Assembly: GCA_038239195.1 (NCBI GenBank)
Contig: JBBSEZ010000137.1
Span: 1-21,369 of the forward strand
DNA from: JBBSEZ01 sp038239195
GTDB lineage: Bacteria > Planctomycetota > Planctomycetia > Gemmatales > Gemmataceae
Direction of reading: 5' to 3'
Length of the DNA stretch: 21,369 nt
In this document: one piece after another, positions 1 through 7,976 of the stretch
Position numbering within the stretch: position 1 is the stretch's first letter
Layout of the letters: each line of letters begins with the position of its first letter
Program-made: the position numbers and the translations under genes
Notes under the pieces: model-generated
Databases searched by the model: none
What the model was told of the DNA's origin: nothing
The model's input: the letters and a program-made list of their open reading frames with translations, nothing else

Positions 1-113
1 CCCCCCGCCGCCCAATCGGCCCCCCCGGGGGCCCCCGCCCACCCCGCAACCCCCCCGCCCCCGGCCCCCCCCCCATATGCCGGGCCTTTCCGCGCCGGGG
101 CGTTCGACGTGCC
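1..113. other. C-rich non-coding tract at window edge
   Basis: Positions 1-74 are about three quarters C on the plus strand (I count 54 of 74), with a run of ten C at 65-74 and several runs of five to seven. The minus strand is correspondingly G-rich, with enough G-runs separated by short spacers to be able to fold as a G-quadruplex. It lies just downstream of the stop codon of the minus-strand VWA gene, so a read-through transcript would contain the G-runs. No credible ORF is present. The extreme composition could also be an assembly or sequencing artefact at a contig end. Confidence 0.6.
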
Positions 114-1262
114 TCAATAGGCGATGTCGAACTTCAGGGCCTGCTTGCGCAACATCTCGAGGACCTGGTTATCGAAGGCGTTCTTGCCCTTGCCCTTCTT
201 CTTGAGCTCGGCCTGGATGTAAGCCTGGCGCTTCCCGTTCAGATCGAGGGCCTTCTTGTTCAGCTCGAGCCGCTTCTTGTCGAGCTTCTCGACGTGGGCC
301 TTGCGCTCGGCCGGCTTGAGCTTCTTCAGCGCGTCGGGGAGCTCCGCTTCCTTCACGTCGTCCAGCTTCACGCGCTTCGCCTTGATGGCGTCGATGAGGT
401 CGGCCCCACTGCCGCCGCCCTTGCCCGTCGTGCCGGCGAAGCCGGCTCGGTCCGCCGCGGGGGCCGTGGGCAGCGCCCTGGCCTCGCCGAGGCGCCGCAT
501 GGCCTCGTCCCGAGCGGGGCCGCGGCCATAGACCAGCGTGGTGTCCGTCATCTCGGCGTTGATCTTGGCGAGCTCCTTGTCGAACGGGGTGGGGATGGCA
601 ACCACGCCGCCCGTGGCCGAGATCTGCACGTAGGAGCCCTCGGCGCGCTTGCAAATCTCCTTCCAATGCTTGGCGCAGTCGGCGTCGTTGCCGCACTGGA
701 TGGAGTTGATGATGATGCCGCGCTTGCAGGCCTCCTGGCAGGTGACGGGATACTTGACGTCGTCGGCATAGTCCATGTGCGGCGGGGCATCGCCCACCAG
801 GAAAACGATGCGCAGCGTCTTGTTGTCCTTGCTCCACTTGACCTTGTGGATCGAGTCGTAGAGCGCCTGATTCACGCTCTCGGGATGGTCCCCGCCGCCG
901 GCGGCCTGGAACGTCTTGAGATTGGAGTGGACGGCGTCGAGGTCGTCGGTTAGGTCGTAGACCTTCGTGATGTAGTCGTCGCCGCGGTCGCGGAAGGCGA
1001 CGAGGCCGACCTTGAGGTCGGGGGTGGGCCGGCCGCCGGCAATCTGGTTGCAGATGGCCCAGATCTTCGCCTTGGCGCCGTCGATCAGCCCGCCCATGCT
1101 GCCCGTCGTGTCCAGGCAGAACACCACCTCCACCTTCGGACGGGCCTTTGCCTTGCCCTTGTTGGGGGCCACCGGGGCGGCAGCGCCGAGCGCCAGGCTC
1201 GCGAGAGACAGGCCGAGGCCGGCGACGAGCGCCAGCGCGGCCACGCGGGGGACACGGAACAT
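114..1262 (-). CDS. Secreted VWA-domain protein
   Basis: This 382-residue protein starts with a basic N-terminus and a hydrophobic Ala/Leu stretch (about residues 7-28), which reads as a Sec signal peptide. A von Willebrand factor A domain follows from about residue 44. It opens with VVFCLDTTGSMGG, whose D51-x-T-x-S55 is the MIDAS metal-binding motif, and a later VGDAPPH segment (D158) fits the third metal-site loop. VWA domains bind ligands through a divalent metal, so the protein probably acts outside the cytoplasm in adhesion or complex assembly; the partner is unknown. The C-terminal 80 residues are lysine-rich and predicted helical, with no recognised domain. The ATG at 1262 has AGGAG six bases upstream, supporting this start. 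It is divergent from the SNF2 helicase gene, sharing a roughly 170-bp intergenic region. The family is clear; the biological role is not. Confidence 0.9.
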   Translation of the reverse strand: MFRVPRVAALALVAGLGLSLASLALGAAAPVAPNKGKAKARPKVEVVFCLDTTGSMGGLIDGAKAKIWAICNQIAGGRPTPDLKVGLVAFRDRGDDYITKVYDLTDDLDAVHSNLKTFQAAGGGDHPESVNQALYDSIHKVKWSKDNKTLRIVFLVGDAPPHMDYADDVKYPVTCQEACKRGIIINSIQCGNDADCAKHWKEICKRAEGSYVQISATGGVVAIPTPFDKELAKINAEMTDTTLVYGRGPARDEAMRRLGEARALPTAPAADRAGFAGTTGKGGGSGADLIDAIKAKRVKLDDVKEAELPDALKKLKPAERKAHVEKLDKKRLELNKKALDLNGKRQAYIQAELKKKGKGKNAFDNQVLEMLRKQALKFDIAY

Positions 1263-1362
1263 GATCGGCTCCTACGCAGAAACAGGGAGCAGGGATTGTC
1301 CGACTATTTAGACGAGACACCCAGGGAAGTGGATTGGGCGCGCCGGCGCGAACCTCCTGCGC

Positions 1363-1392
1363 TTGCCCCCGGGCGGTCTCTCCTGCGATAAT
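1363..1392 (+). promoter_or_regulatory. Candidate sigma70-like promoter for the SNF2 operon
   Basis: TTGCCC (1363-1368) and GATAAT (1387-1392) are separated by 18 bp. The -10 is preceded by TG at 1384-1385, an extended -10 arrangement. The predicted start of transcription, near 1399, lies about 33 bp before the ATG at 1432. This also argues against the in-frame TTG at 1363 being the translation start. Assigned by eye from consensus similarity only. Confidence 0.4.
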
Positions 1393-1431
1393 CCACCTCT
1401 GTCCCCGATCCAAAGACGAAGAGGCAGCCTC

Positions 1432-3483
1432 ATGGCCCAGGCAGGCTTGCTCCCGACCATCGACCTCGAGCCCGGCGACCGCTTCGAGTTGTGCCCCACA
1501 CCGAGCGCGGGCCACGTTCCGCTGCCCGACTTCTTCCGGTCCGGCACGGCCCCCCTCCGCCGCGCAGTCGCGCCCGACGGCCGGGCGTGGGAAGCCGATG
1601 ACGCCGGGCTCCGGGTGCCCGAGAGCGCCTGGCGCCCCGGCCCCGACGAGGTACTCTGGCTGGAGTATCAGGCCAGCGACTTCCGGCTGGTCGCGGAGAA
1701 GCGATCCGCTCGCTCCCCTGCCGAGCAGCGAACCGACCTCGGCGTGCCGATCTCGCAGGCCCCGGAGGACGCCGAGTTGCTCGCCACGGCGCTGGGCCGG
1801 CGCGCCAACCTCGAGGAGTTCGACCTCGCCCGCGAGGCGGCCGTGCTGGCCACGCACGCCGGCTTCGATCGGCTCATTTGCCTGCCTCAAGTGCGCGACA
1901 TGGAACTGCTCGAACACCAGGTGCGCACGGCGAAGACGGTGCTCCAGCGCTTCCACGGCAAGGCCCTCCTCTGCGACGAGGTCGGGCTGGGCAAGACCAT
2001 CGAGGCCGGGCTGGTCTTCGCCGAATTGCGCCTGCGCGGGCTCATCCGCTCGGCGCTGGTCCTCGTGCCGCCCTCGCTCATCGAGCAGTGGCAGGGCGAG
2101 ATGCGCCGCAAGTTCTCGCTCGACCTCATCAGCCACGACGACCCCGCCTTCAAGGCGCAGGGGAGCGATGCCTGGGGCGCCCACGACTTCATCATCGCGT
2201 CGATCCACACCGCCAAGCGCGAGCCGCACCGCTCCGCCATCCTCGCCCGCGAGTGGGACCTCATCGTGGTCGATGAGGCGCACCACCTCCGCAACCGCAA
2301 CACGCAATCCTGGCGCCTGGCGAGTGAGTTGCGCAAGCAGTACTGCCTCCTCCTGACCGCCACGCCGGTCCAGAACAACCTCGAAGAGCTGTTCAACCTG
2401 GTCACGCTCCTCGAGCCGGGCCTGCTGCGCACGGCCCGGCAGTTCCAGAAGCACTTCATCGACAAGAAGGACAAGCTGGCGCCGCGCAACGTGGACGAGC
2501 TCCACAACCTCCTCGCCGAGGTCATGGTGCGCAACCGCAGGAGCACCGTCGGCCTACAGTTCACGCGCCGCTGGGCGCGCACCGACCGCATCCCCCCCAC
2601 GGCCCCCGAACGGCTCCTCTACGAGGCCGTGGCCGACTTCGTGCGCAAGCACCTCAAGACGAGCAAGAGCAAGGGCGGGCTCTCGCGCATGGCGGTGCTG
2701 GCGCTACAGATGGCCCTGGGCAGCTCCGCGGCCGCGGCGGCAGGCACCCTGGAGCGCCTGAGCGAGACGCCCGGGCTGGAACGGGCCGAGCGAGACACGC
2801 TGACGGGCCTTGCCGAGCAGGCGCTGGCCCAGGACGACAGCTCCAAGGTCGAACACCTGCTGAAGCTGCTCGCCGAGTTCCCCGACAAGATGGTGATCTT
2901 CACCCAGTTCCGCGCCACGCTCGACCTGTTGCAGGCCCGCCTCCAGAAGGCCGGACACGTGGTCGCCGTCTTCCACGGCGGGCTACAGCGCCTGGCGAAG
3001 GAGGCGGCGATCGAGCGATTCCGCGGGCCGGCCCGGCTGCTGCTCTGCACCGAGGCGGGGAGCGAGGGGCGCAACCTTCAGTTTGCCCACGCCATCTGCA
3101 ACTTCGACCTGCCGTGGAGCCCGATGCGCATCGAACAGCGCATCGGCCGGCTGAGCCGGATCGGCCAGACGCGCGACATCCACGTCTTCAACCTCGTCGC
3201 CAAAGGGACCGTCGAGGAGGCCGTGCTGCACCTGCTGGAGGCCAAGCTCAACCTGTTCGAACTGGTCATCGGCGAGATCGACATGATCCTCGGCAACCTC
3301 GACGAGGAACGCGAGTTCGAGGACGTGGTCGCCGACCTGTGGGCGGCGTCGAACGACATCGACGATTTCCGCTCGCGGATGGAGGAACTGGGCGCCCGAC
3401 TGCTGGAAGCGAAGCAGGCGTACCTGCGCCAGCGGGCTCATGACGATCAACTCTTCGGGGACCGCTTCACGCCGGATAGCTGA
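1432..3483 (+). CDS. SNF2-family (RapA/HepA-like) DEAH helicase
   Basis: This 683-residue superfamily 2 ATPase of the SNF2 group probably translocates on double-stranded nucleic acid to remodel bound protein. The Walker A motif is DEVGLGKT (residues 182-189), the Walker B box is DEAH (281-284), and motif III is LLTATPVQNN (307-316). The C-terminal helicase lobe shows FHGGL (514-518), CTEAGSEGRNLQ (539-550) and the arginine-finger motif IEQRIGRLSRIGQ (567-579). The first 150 residues match nothing I recognise. A longer reading from a TTG at 1363 is possible, but the ATG at 1432 has AGAGG seven bases upstream and the longer form overlaps a candidate promoter. The next gene begins 14 bp after the stop, so the two are probably one operon. 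Bacterial RapA is about 970 residues; this protein ends soon after the motor, and the missing C-terminal part may be supplied by the neighbour (inference). Defence helicases also belong to this group, so the role is open. Confidence 0.93.
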   Translation: MAQAGLLPTIDLEPGDRFELCPTPSAGHVPLPDFFRSGTAPLRRAVAPDGRAWEADDAGLRVPESAWRPGPDEVLWLEYQASDFRLVAEKRSARSPAEQRTDLGVPISQAPEDAELLATALGRRANLEEFDLAREAAVLATHAGFDRLICLPQVRDMELLEHQVRTAKTVLQRFHGKALLCDEVGLGKTIEAGLVFAELRLRGLIRSALVLVPPSLIEQWQGEMRRKFSLDLISHDDPAFKAQGSDAWGAHDFIIASIHTAKREPHRSAILAREWDLIVVDEAHHLRNRNTQSWRLASELRKQYCLLLTATPVQNNLEELFNLVTLLEPGLLRTARQFQKHFIDKKDKLAPRNVDELHNLLAEVMVRNRRSTVGLQFTRRWARTDRIPPTAPERLLYEAVADFVRKHLKTSKSKGGLSRMAVLALQMALGSSAAAAAGTLERLSETPGLERAERDTLTGLAEQALAQDDSSKVEHLLKLLAEFPDKMVIFTQFRATLDLLQARLQKAGHVVAVFHGGLQRLAKEAAIERFRGPARLLLCTEAGSEGRNLQFAHAICNFDLPWSPMRIEQRIGRLSRIGQTRDIHVFNLVAKGTVEEAVLHLLEAKLNLFELVIGEIDMILGNLDEEREFEDVVADLWAASNDIDDFRSRMEELGARLLEAKQAYLRQRAHDDQLFGDRFTPDS

Positions 3484-3497
3484 CCACAGGACAGACC

Positions 3498-4589
3498 ATG
3501 CACCAAACCGACCGCGAAGGCCCCCGCTCCGTCTCGCCCCTGGAGGGGTTCCTGCGCGAGTACCTCGAAACGGTCGGCGGGGCCTGGGACGAGGTCGAAT
3601 CCGAGGTCTACGACGTGCTCCTGCCCGCCGAGGTCGCCGGCGGGGGAATGCTGCGCCTGACGTTCGCGCCCGACGCCCTGCCCGAACACCCCGGCGCGCA
3701 ACTGGCCAGCTTCGGCACGCCCCTCATCGACCGGCTACTCGGCGACGCCGTCGCCCGCGGCCGCTCGGCGCTCTTCTATCTGGTCGGGCTCAACCTCGCG
3801 CCGCACAACCTCGCCGGGAAGGTGCGCTCGGCCTTCGAGCTGAGCGAGCCGCTGGAGATGCGCGTCGAGCGCGTGCGCGCCCTGCACTTCGGGCAGGCCG
3901 TCTACTGGTTCCGCGCCGAGTTCGTCAGCGATCAGAAGGAGCAGACGCTCGTCCCCGTCGCCATCGACCTGCACCACGGCCGCGAGATGCGCCACGTCGA
4001 GGAGTTGCTCGACCACGCCCGCCTGGCCCCCGAGCCGGCCCAGCCCTTGCCCGACGCGCGCCGGCTCAGCGTCGTGGAGGGGCACGGCGTCGCGCGCGAG
4101 CAGGCCCTGCGCACCATCGCCGCCCTGGCCAACGTCCGAGGGAGGGAGCTCAACGCGAGGCGCGACCGGCAGATCGAGCGCATGACCGCATACTACGCCG
4201 ATCTCCGCGGCGAACTGCAAGAGCAAGCGCAGCGCTCGCGCCACCCCGAGGAGATGGCGGGGAAGCTGGCCGAGAAGCGCGCCTCCATCGACCGCGAGGA
4301 GGCGCTGCGCATCGCCGAGCTGCGCCAGAAGAGCAGCCTGCGCGTTCACGTCCGGCTGATGCAGATGCTCCTCGTCCAGCAGCCAAAGTTGCTCGCCCAC
4401 GTCCTCATCGGCGGGCCCAAGGACGCGGGGACGCGCTTCGAGGTCACGTGGGACCCACTCGTCGAGGCGGTGGAAGCGGTCGATTGCCCGGCTTGCCGCC
4501 GGCCGACGTTCGCCTTTGCGCGCAACCCGCTGGGGCAGGTCGTCTGTCCGGCGTGCGCGAGCAAGCCGGTCGGCAAGCGGGTGCGCTGA
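3498..4589 (+). CDS. Helicase-linked coiled-coil protein with zinc-ribbon-like C-terminus
   Basis: I do not recognise a named family for this 363-residue protein. The N-terminal 180 residues look like a mixed alpha/beta domain. Residues about 199-285 are highly charged and helical, probably a coiled coil. The C-terminus has two CPAC-type knuckles, C330/C333 and C350/C353, separated by 16 residues, which is typical of a zinc ribbon that binds nucleic acid or protein. There is no signal peptide, so it should be cytoplasmic. It starts 14 bp after the SNF2 helicase stop, with AGGACAG just upstream of the ATG, so the two are probably co-transcribed. The likely role is an accessory or substrate-recognition subunit of the helicase; this rests on gene order and the zinc-ribbon motif only. 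Coding potential is well supported by the strong G/C bias at third positions and conventional protein composition. Confidence 0.82.
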   Translation: MHQTDREGPRSVSPLEGFLREYLETVGGAWDEVESEVYDVLLPAEVAGGGMLRLTFAPDALPEHPGAQLASFGTPLIDRLLGDAVARGRSALFYLVGLNLAPHNLAGKVRSAFELSEPLEMRVERVRALHFGQAVYWFRAEFVSDQKEQTLVPVAIDLHHGREMRHVEELLDHARLAPEPAQPLPDARRLSVVEGHGVAREQALRTIAALANVRGRELNARRDRQIERMTAYYADLRGELQEQAQRSRHPEEMAGKLAEKRASIDREEALRIAELRQKSSLRVHVRLMQMLLVQQPKLLAHVLIGGPKDAGTRFEVTWDPLVEAVEAVDCPACRRPTFAFARNPLGQVVCPACASKPVGKRVR

Positions 4590-4599
4590 GCCCCCGTAC

Positions 4600-4651
4600 G
4601 TCCGGCTTTCCAGCCGGACACGCTGTCCCAAGACCGGCTGGAAAGCCGGTC
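4600..4651. repeat. Double palindrome, REP-like or terminator element
   Basis: Two 20-bp palindromes lie in tandem: GTCCGGCTTTCCAGCCGGAC (4600-4619) and GACCGGCTGGAAAGCCGGTC (4632-4651). Each can fold on itself, and their 16-bp cores (4602-4617 and 4634-4649) are exact reverse complements, so they can also pair with each other as a larger stem. The element starts 10 bp after the stop of the zinc-ribbon gene, where it could end transcription or stabilise the mRNA 3' end. No T-run follows, so it is not a classic intrinsic terminator. The design resembles bacterial REP elements. Confidence 0.75.
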
Positions 4652-4723
4652 CCACGAGCCGGTAGACAACCCCGCCCCCACCTGCTCTACTGAATGGGCC
4701 CCCATCCTCCACCAGACGGTGCC

Positions 4724-7700
4724 ATGACCCGCAACCTGCCGCGCTTGCTCGTGTTGCTCGCCCTCCTCGCGGTCGGCCCCGCCCGCAGCGCCGCTCCTCC
4801 CTCGATCGAAGCGCGCTTGCCTCGGCCCGCGAAAGGAAAGATCGACTTCGTTCGCGACGTGCGGCCCCTGTTCGCGGCGCGCTGCTACCGCTGCCACGGG
4901 CCGACGAAGCAGGTGTCCGGCCTGGCGCTAAACCGCAAGCAGCGGGCCCTCGAAGGGGGCGATGGCGGCTTGGCCATCGTCCCCGGCAACAGCGGCGCCA
5001 GCCGGCTCGTGCGCTCCGTCGCCGGGGTGGCCCCCGAGCACCTCATGCCTCCCGAGGGGAAAGGCAAGCGCCTTACGCCAATCGAGATCGGCGTGCTGCG
5101 CGCCTGGATCGACCAGGGCGCGATCTGGCCCGACAGCGCCGACGTGCTCGCGGACAGCGAGCACTGGGCCTATCGCAAGCCGGCCCGCCCAGCCCTCCCC
5201 GCGGTCAAGACCACGTCCTGGCCGCGCAACCCCATCGACCGCTTCATCCTGGCCCGCCTGGAGAAGGAAGGCCTGGTCCCCTCTCCCGAGGCCGACCGCG
5301 CGACGCTGATCCGCCGGCTCTCCCTCGATCTCACCGGGCTGCTCCCGTCCGTGCGCGAGGTGGACGAGTTCCGCGCCGACAAGCGCCCCGACGCCTACGA
5401 GCGGCTGGTAGCGCGGCTGCTGGGCTCGCCGCGCTACGGCGAGCGCTGGGCACGGCCCTGGCTCGACCTGGCGCGCTATGCCGACACCAACGGCTACGAA
5501 AAGGACCGGCCACGTACTCTCTGGCCCTGGCGCGACTGGGTGATCCGGGCGCTCAACGCCGACATGCCGTTCGACCAGTTCACCGTCGAGCAGCTCGCGG
5601 GCGACCTGCTGCCCGGCGCCACGCGCGAGCAAAAGATCGCCACCGGCTTCCACCGCAACAGCATGCTCAACGACGAGGGCGGGATCATCGCCGAGGAGTT
5701 CCGCGTCGTCGCCGTCAAAGATCGCGTCGATACGACGGCGACCGTCTGGCTGGGGACGACGCTGGAGTGCGCCCAGTGCCACAGCCACAAGTTCGACCCC
5801 ATTTCGCAGCGCGAATACTATCAATTCTACGCCTTCTTCAACCAGACCGCCGACACCGGAGTCGGCAACGGGCCCGAGGTGAGCGTGCCGACGCCGGAGC
5901 AACTGGCCCGCACCGCTCGCATCAAGGCGGACCTCGCCTCGTTGGAGAAGACGCTGCGTGGCCGCGAGGCGAAGCTCGCCGAGGAACAACCCGCCTGGGA
6001 GGAGAAGCTCGGCAAGGAGCCCAAGGGCGCGGAGCTCCCCGCCAAGGGGCTGCACCTGCACTATCGCCTCGACGGCGGTAAGGGGCGCGAGATCGCCGAC
6101 GCCAGCGGGAACGGAAAGCAAGGGACGTTCGCGGGCGCGGCCCTTCCTCGCTGGGAGGGGCGCGCCCTCTACCTCGATGGCAGCGGGGCGCACGTCGATG
6201 GCGGCAAGGTGGCCGACTTCCAGCACACTCAGGGCTTCTCGTACGGGGCCTGGGTGAGGCCAGAGGCGCGCGCGGGGTGTGTGCTGTCGAAGATCGACGA
6301 CCCGAAAGGCTACCGCGGCTACGACCTGTTCTACAACGAGGGCCGCTTCGAGGTCCACCTCGCGCACACCTGGCCCAAGGACGGGCTGAAGGTCAGTACG
6401 CAGCAGCAGTTCGCGACGGGGGCCTGGCACCACGTCTTCGTGACCTACGACGGCTCCGGCAAGGCGGCGGGCGCGAAGGTCTTCGTCGATGGCAAGCGGG
6501 AGGCGCTCAACGTCGAGAAGGACCAACTCACGGGCACCATCAAGACGCCGGTGAGCTTCAAGGTGGGCCGGCGCCACGTCATGGGCGCGTTTAAGGGCTG
6601 GATCGGCGACGTGAGAGTGTACGAGCGACAACTCGGGCCCGAAGAGGTGCGAGCGCTTGCAGCCCGGCACCCGGCGCTCGAGATCGTCCGTATTCCCAGG
6701 GCGAAGCGCACGGCGCGACAGAAGGCCGATCTGGCGGCGTACCACCGCTCGCAGGACTTCGTGCGCGGCTTCCTGCTCGCGGGCATCGACGAGGCAAAGG
6801 CCGACCTCGCCAAGGTCGGCCCCGTCAAGACGCTGGTGATGCAGGAGCGCGCTCGGCCTCGCCCCAACCACCTGCTACAGCGCGGCGACTACCGCCAGAA
6901 GGGGCCGAAGCTGGGGCCGGGCGTTCCTGCGGCGCTGCACCCCTTCCCGGCCACGGCGCCGCGCAACCGCCTCGGGCTGGCGAGGTGGCTGGTCGATCCG
7001 AACAACCCCCTGGTGGCGCGGGTGACGGTCAACCGCTACTGGCAGGCGTACTTCGGCCAGGGGCTCGTCAAGACGCCGGAGGACTTCGGCAGCCAGGGCG
7101 AACGGCCGACGCACCCCGAACTGCTCGACTTCCTGGCCGTCGAGTTCGTGGAGCGCGGCTGGAGCATGAAGGAACTGCATCGCCTGATCGTCACCTCGGC
7201 GACCTACCGGCAGTCGTCGGGCGTGAGCGCGGAGCATCTCCTGCGCGACCCGCGGAACGAGCTGCATGCGCGAGCGCCGCGGCTGCGCGTGGAGTACGAA
7301 ACGCTGCGCGACGCGGCCTTGACGGCGGGGGGGCTGCTGACCCAGACGATGGGCGGGCCGAGCGTGATGCCGCCGCAACCGGAGGGCATCTGGGAGAACA
7401 GTTTCGGCTTCCACGACCTCCCCGATTTCCGCTGGCGCACGGCCCAGGACCAGGACCGCTACCGGCGCGGCATCTACGTGTTCCTGCGGCGGACGGCGCT
7501 CTACCCGACGTTCGTGATGTTCGACGGCGCCAACCGCGACGTCTGTTCGGTGCAGCGCTCGCGCACCAACACCCCTCTGCAAGCGCTGGCGACGCTGAAC
7601 GACCCGGTCTTCGTCGAGGCGGCGGGCGGCCTGGCGCGGCGCGCACTCCTCGAAGGAGGAAACACGACCAACGAGCGCGCAACGTTCGCGTTCCGGGCGT

Positions 7701-7915
7701 GCGTGGCGCGGGCGCCCGACGAAGGCGAGGTCGAGGCGATCGTGGCGCTCTATGAAAAGGCGCGCGCCCGCTTCGTCAAGGATGAAGCGGCGGCGGCGAG
7801 GCTGCTGAAGCACGCCCGCGTGACGGCGAACGGGCTGAGCGCACCGGAGTTGGCGGCGTGGTTGGTGGTGGCGAACGTGTTATTGAACCTGGATGAGACG
7901 ATGACGCGCGGATGA
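4724..7915 (+). CDS. PSD1 cytochrome-c / DUF1549 / LamG / DUF1553 protein
   Basis: This large exported protein of about 1063 residues belongs to the planctomycete cytochrome family. A signal peptide covers residues 1-24. A planctomycete-type cytochrome c domain follows with heme motif CYRCH (54-58) and a probable axial methionine in LMPPEGKGKRLTP (M108). DUF1549 spans roughly 170-375 and contains a second CxxCH, CAQCH (349-353), followed by SHKFDPI. A LamG/concanavalin-like domain is inserted at about 445-640, and DUF1553 fills the rest from about 740. The heme motifs suggest redox chemistry or electron transfer in the periplasm; substrate unknown. The ATG at 4724 directly precedes the signal peptide, while an ATG 30 bp upstream would add a proline-rich leader, so I prefer 4724. 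Neither start has a clear Shine-Dalgarno. Its usual partner, a DUF1501 protein, is downstream but separated by a nuclease-like gene. Confidence 0.92.
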   Translation: MTRNLPRLLVLLALLAVGPARSAAPPSIEARLPRPAKGKIDFVRDVRPLFAARCYRCHGPTKQVSGLALNRKQRALEGGDGGLAIVPGNSGASRLVRSVAGVAPEHLMPPEGKGKRLTPIEIGVLRAWIDQGAIWPDSADVLADSEHWAYRKPARPALPAVKTTSWPRNPIDRFILARLEKEGLVPSPEADRATLIRRLSLDLTGLLPSVREVDEFRADKRPDAYERLVARLLGSPRYGERWARPWLDLARYADTNGYEKDRPRTLWPWRDWVIRALNADMPFDQFTVEQLAGDLLPGATREQKIATGFHRNSMLNDEGGIIAEEFRVVAVKDRVDTTATVWLGTTLECAQCHSHKFDPISQREYYQFYAFFNQTADTGVGNGPEVSVPTPEQLARTARIKADLASLEKTLRGREAKLAEEQPAWEEKLGKEPKGAELPAKGLHLHYRLDGGKGREIADASGNGKQGTFAGAALPRWEGRALYLDGSGAHVDGGKVADFQHTQGFSYGAWVRPEARAGCVLSKIDDPKGYRGYDLFYNEGRFEVHLAHTWPKDGLKVSTQQQFATGAWHHVFVTYDGSGKAAGAKVFVDGKREALNVEKDQLTGTIKTPVSFKVGRRHVMGAFKGWIGDVRVYERQLGPEEVRALAARHPALEIVRIPRAKRTARQKADLAAYHRSQDFVRGFLLAGIDEAKADLAKVGPVKTLVMQERARPRPNHLLQRGDYRQKGPKLGPGVPAALHPFPATAPRNRLGLARWLVDPNNPLVARVTVNRYWQAYFGQGLVKTPEDFGSQGERPTHPELLDFLAVEFVERGWSMKELHRLIVTSATYRQSSGVSAEHLLRDPRNELHARAPRLRVEYETLRDAALTAGGLLTQTMGGPSVMPPQPEGIWENSFGFHDLPDFRWRTAQDQDRYRRGIYVFLRRTALYPTFVMFDGANRDVCSVQRSRTNTPLQALATLNDPVFVEAAGGLARRALLEGGNTTNERATFAFRACVARAPDEGEVEAIVALYEKARARFVKDEAAAARLLKHARVTANGLSAPELAAWLVVANVLLNLDETMTRG

Positions 7916-7976
7916 GCGCTAACGCGCTGCGCGACACTTCCACGGGGCGGTTGGGACAAGCATTTGGCGGTGACCC

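Noticed and set aside
169..2505. A 778-codon open frame on the minus strand
   Set aside because: It covers the VWA gene in another frame and is antisense to the SNF2 helicase, both of which have clear domain motifs; its own composition is low-complexity.
3440..4693. A 417-codon plus-strand frame overlapping the zinc-ribbon gene
   Set aside because: Almost entirely Arg, Pro, Ala and Gly; it is a frame-shifted shadow of the gene at 3498-4589 and runs through the palindrome pair.
4928..6871. A 647-codon minus-strand frame opposite the first cytochrome-type gene
   Set aside because: The plus strand holds CxxCH motifs, DUF1549 and LamG; the minus frame has no motif and typical shadow composition.
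7915..7928. Small AGCGC/GCGCT hairpin after the first cytochrome-type gene
   Set aside because: Only five base pairs and no T-run; too common by chance in this GC-rich DNA to call a terminator.
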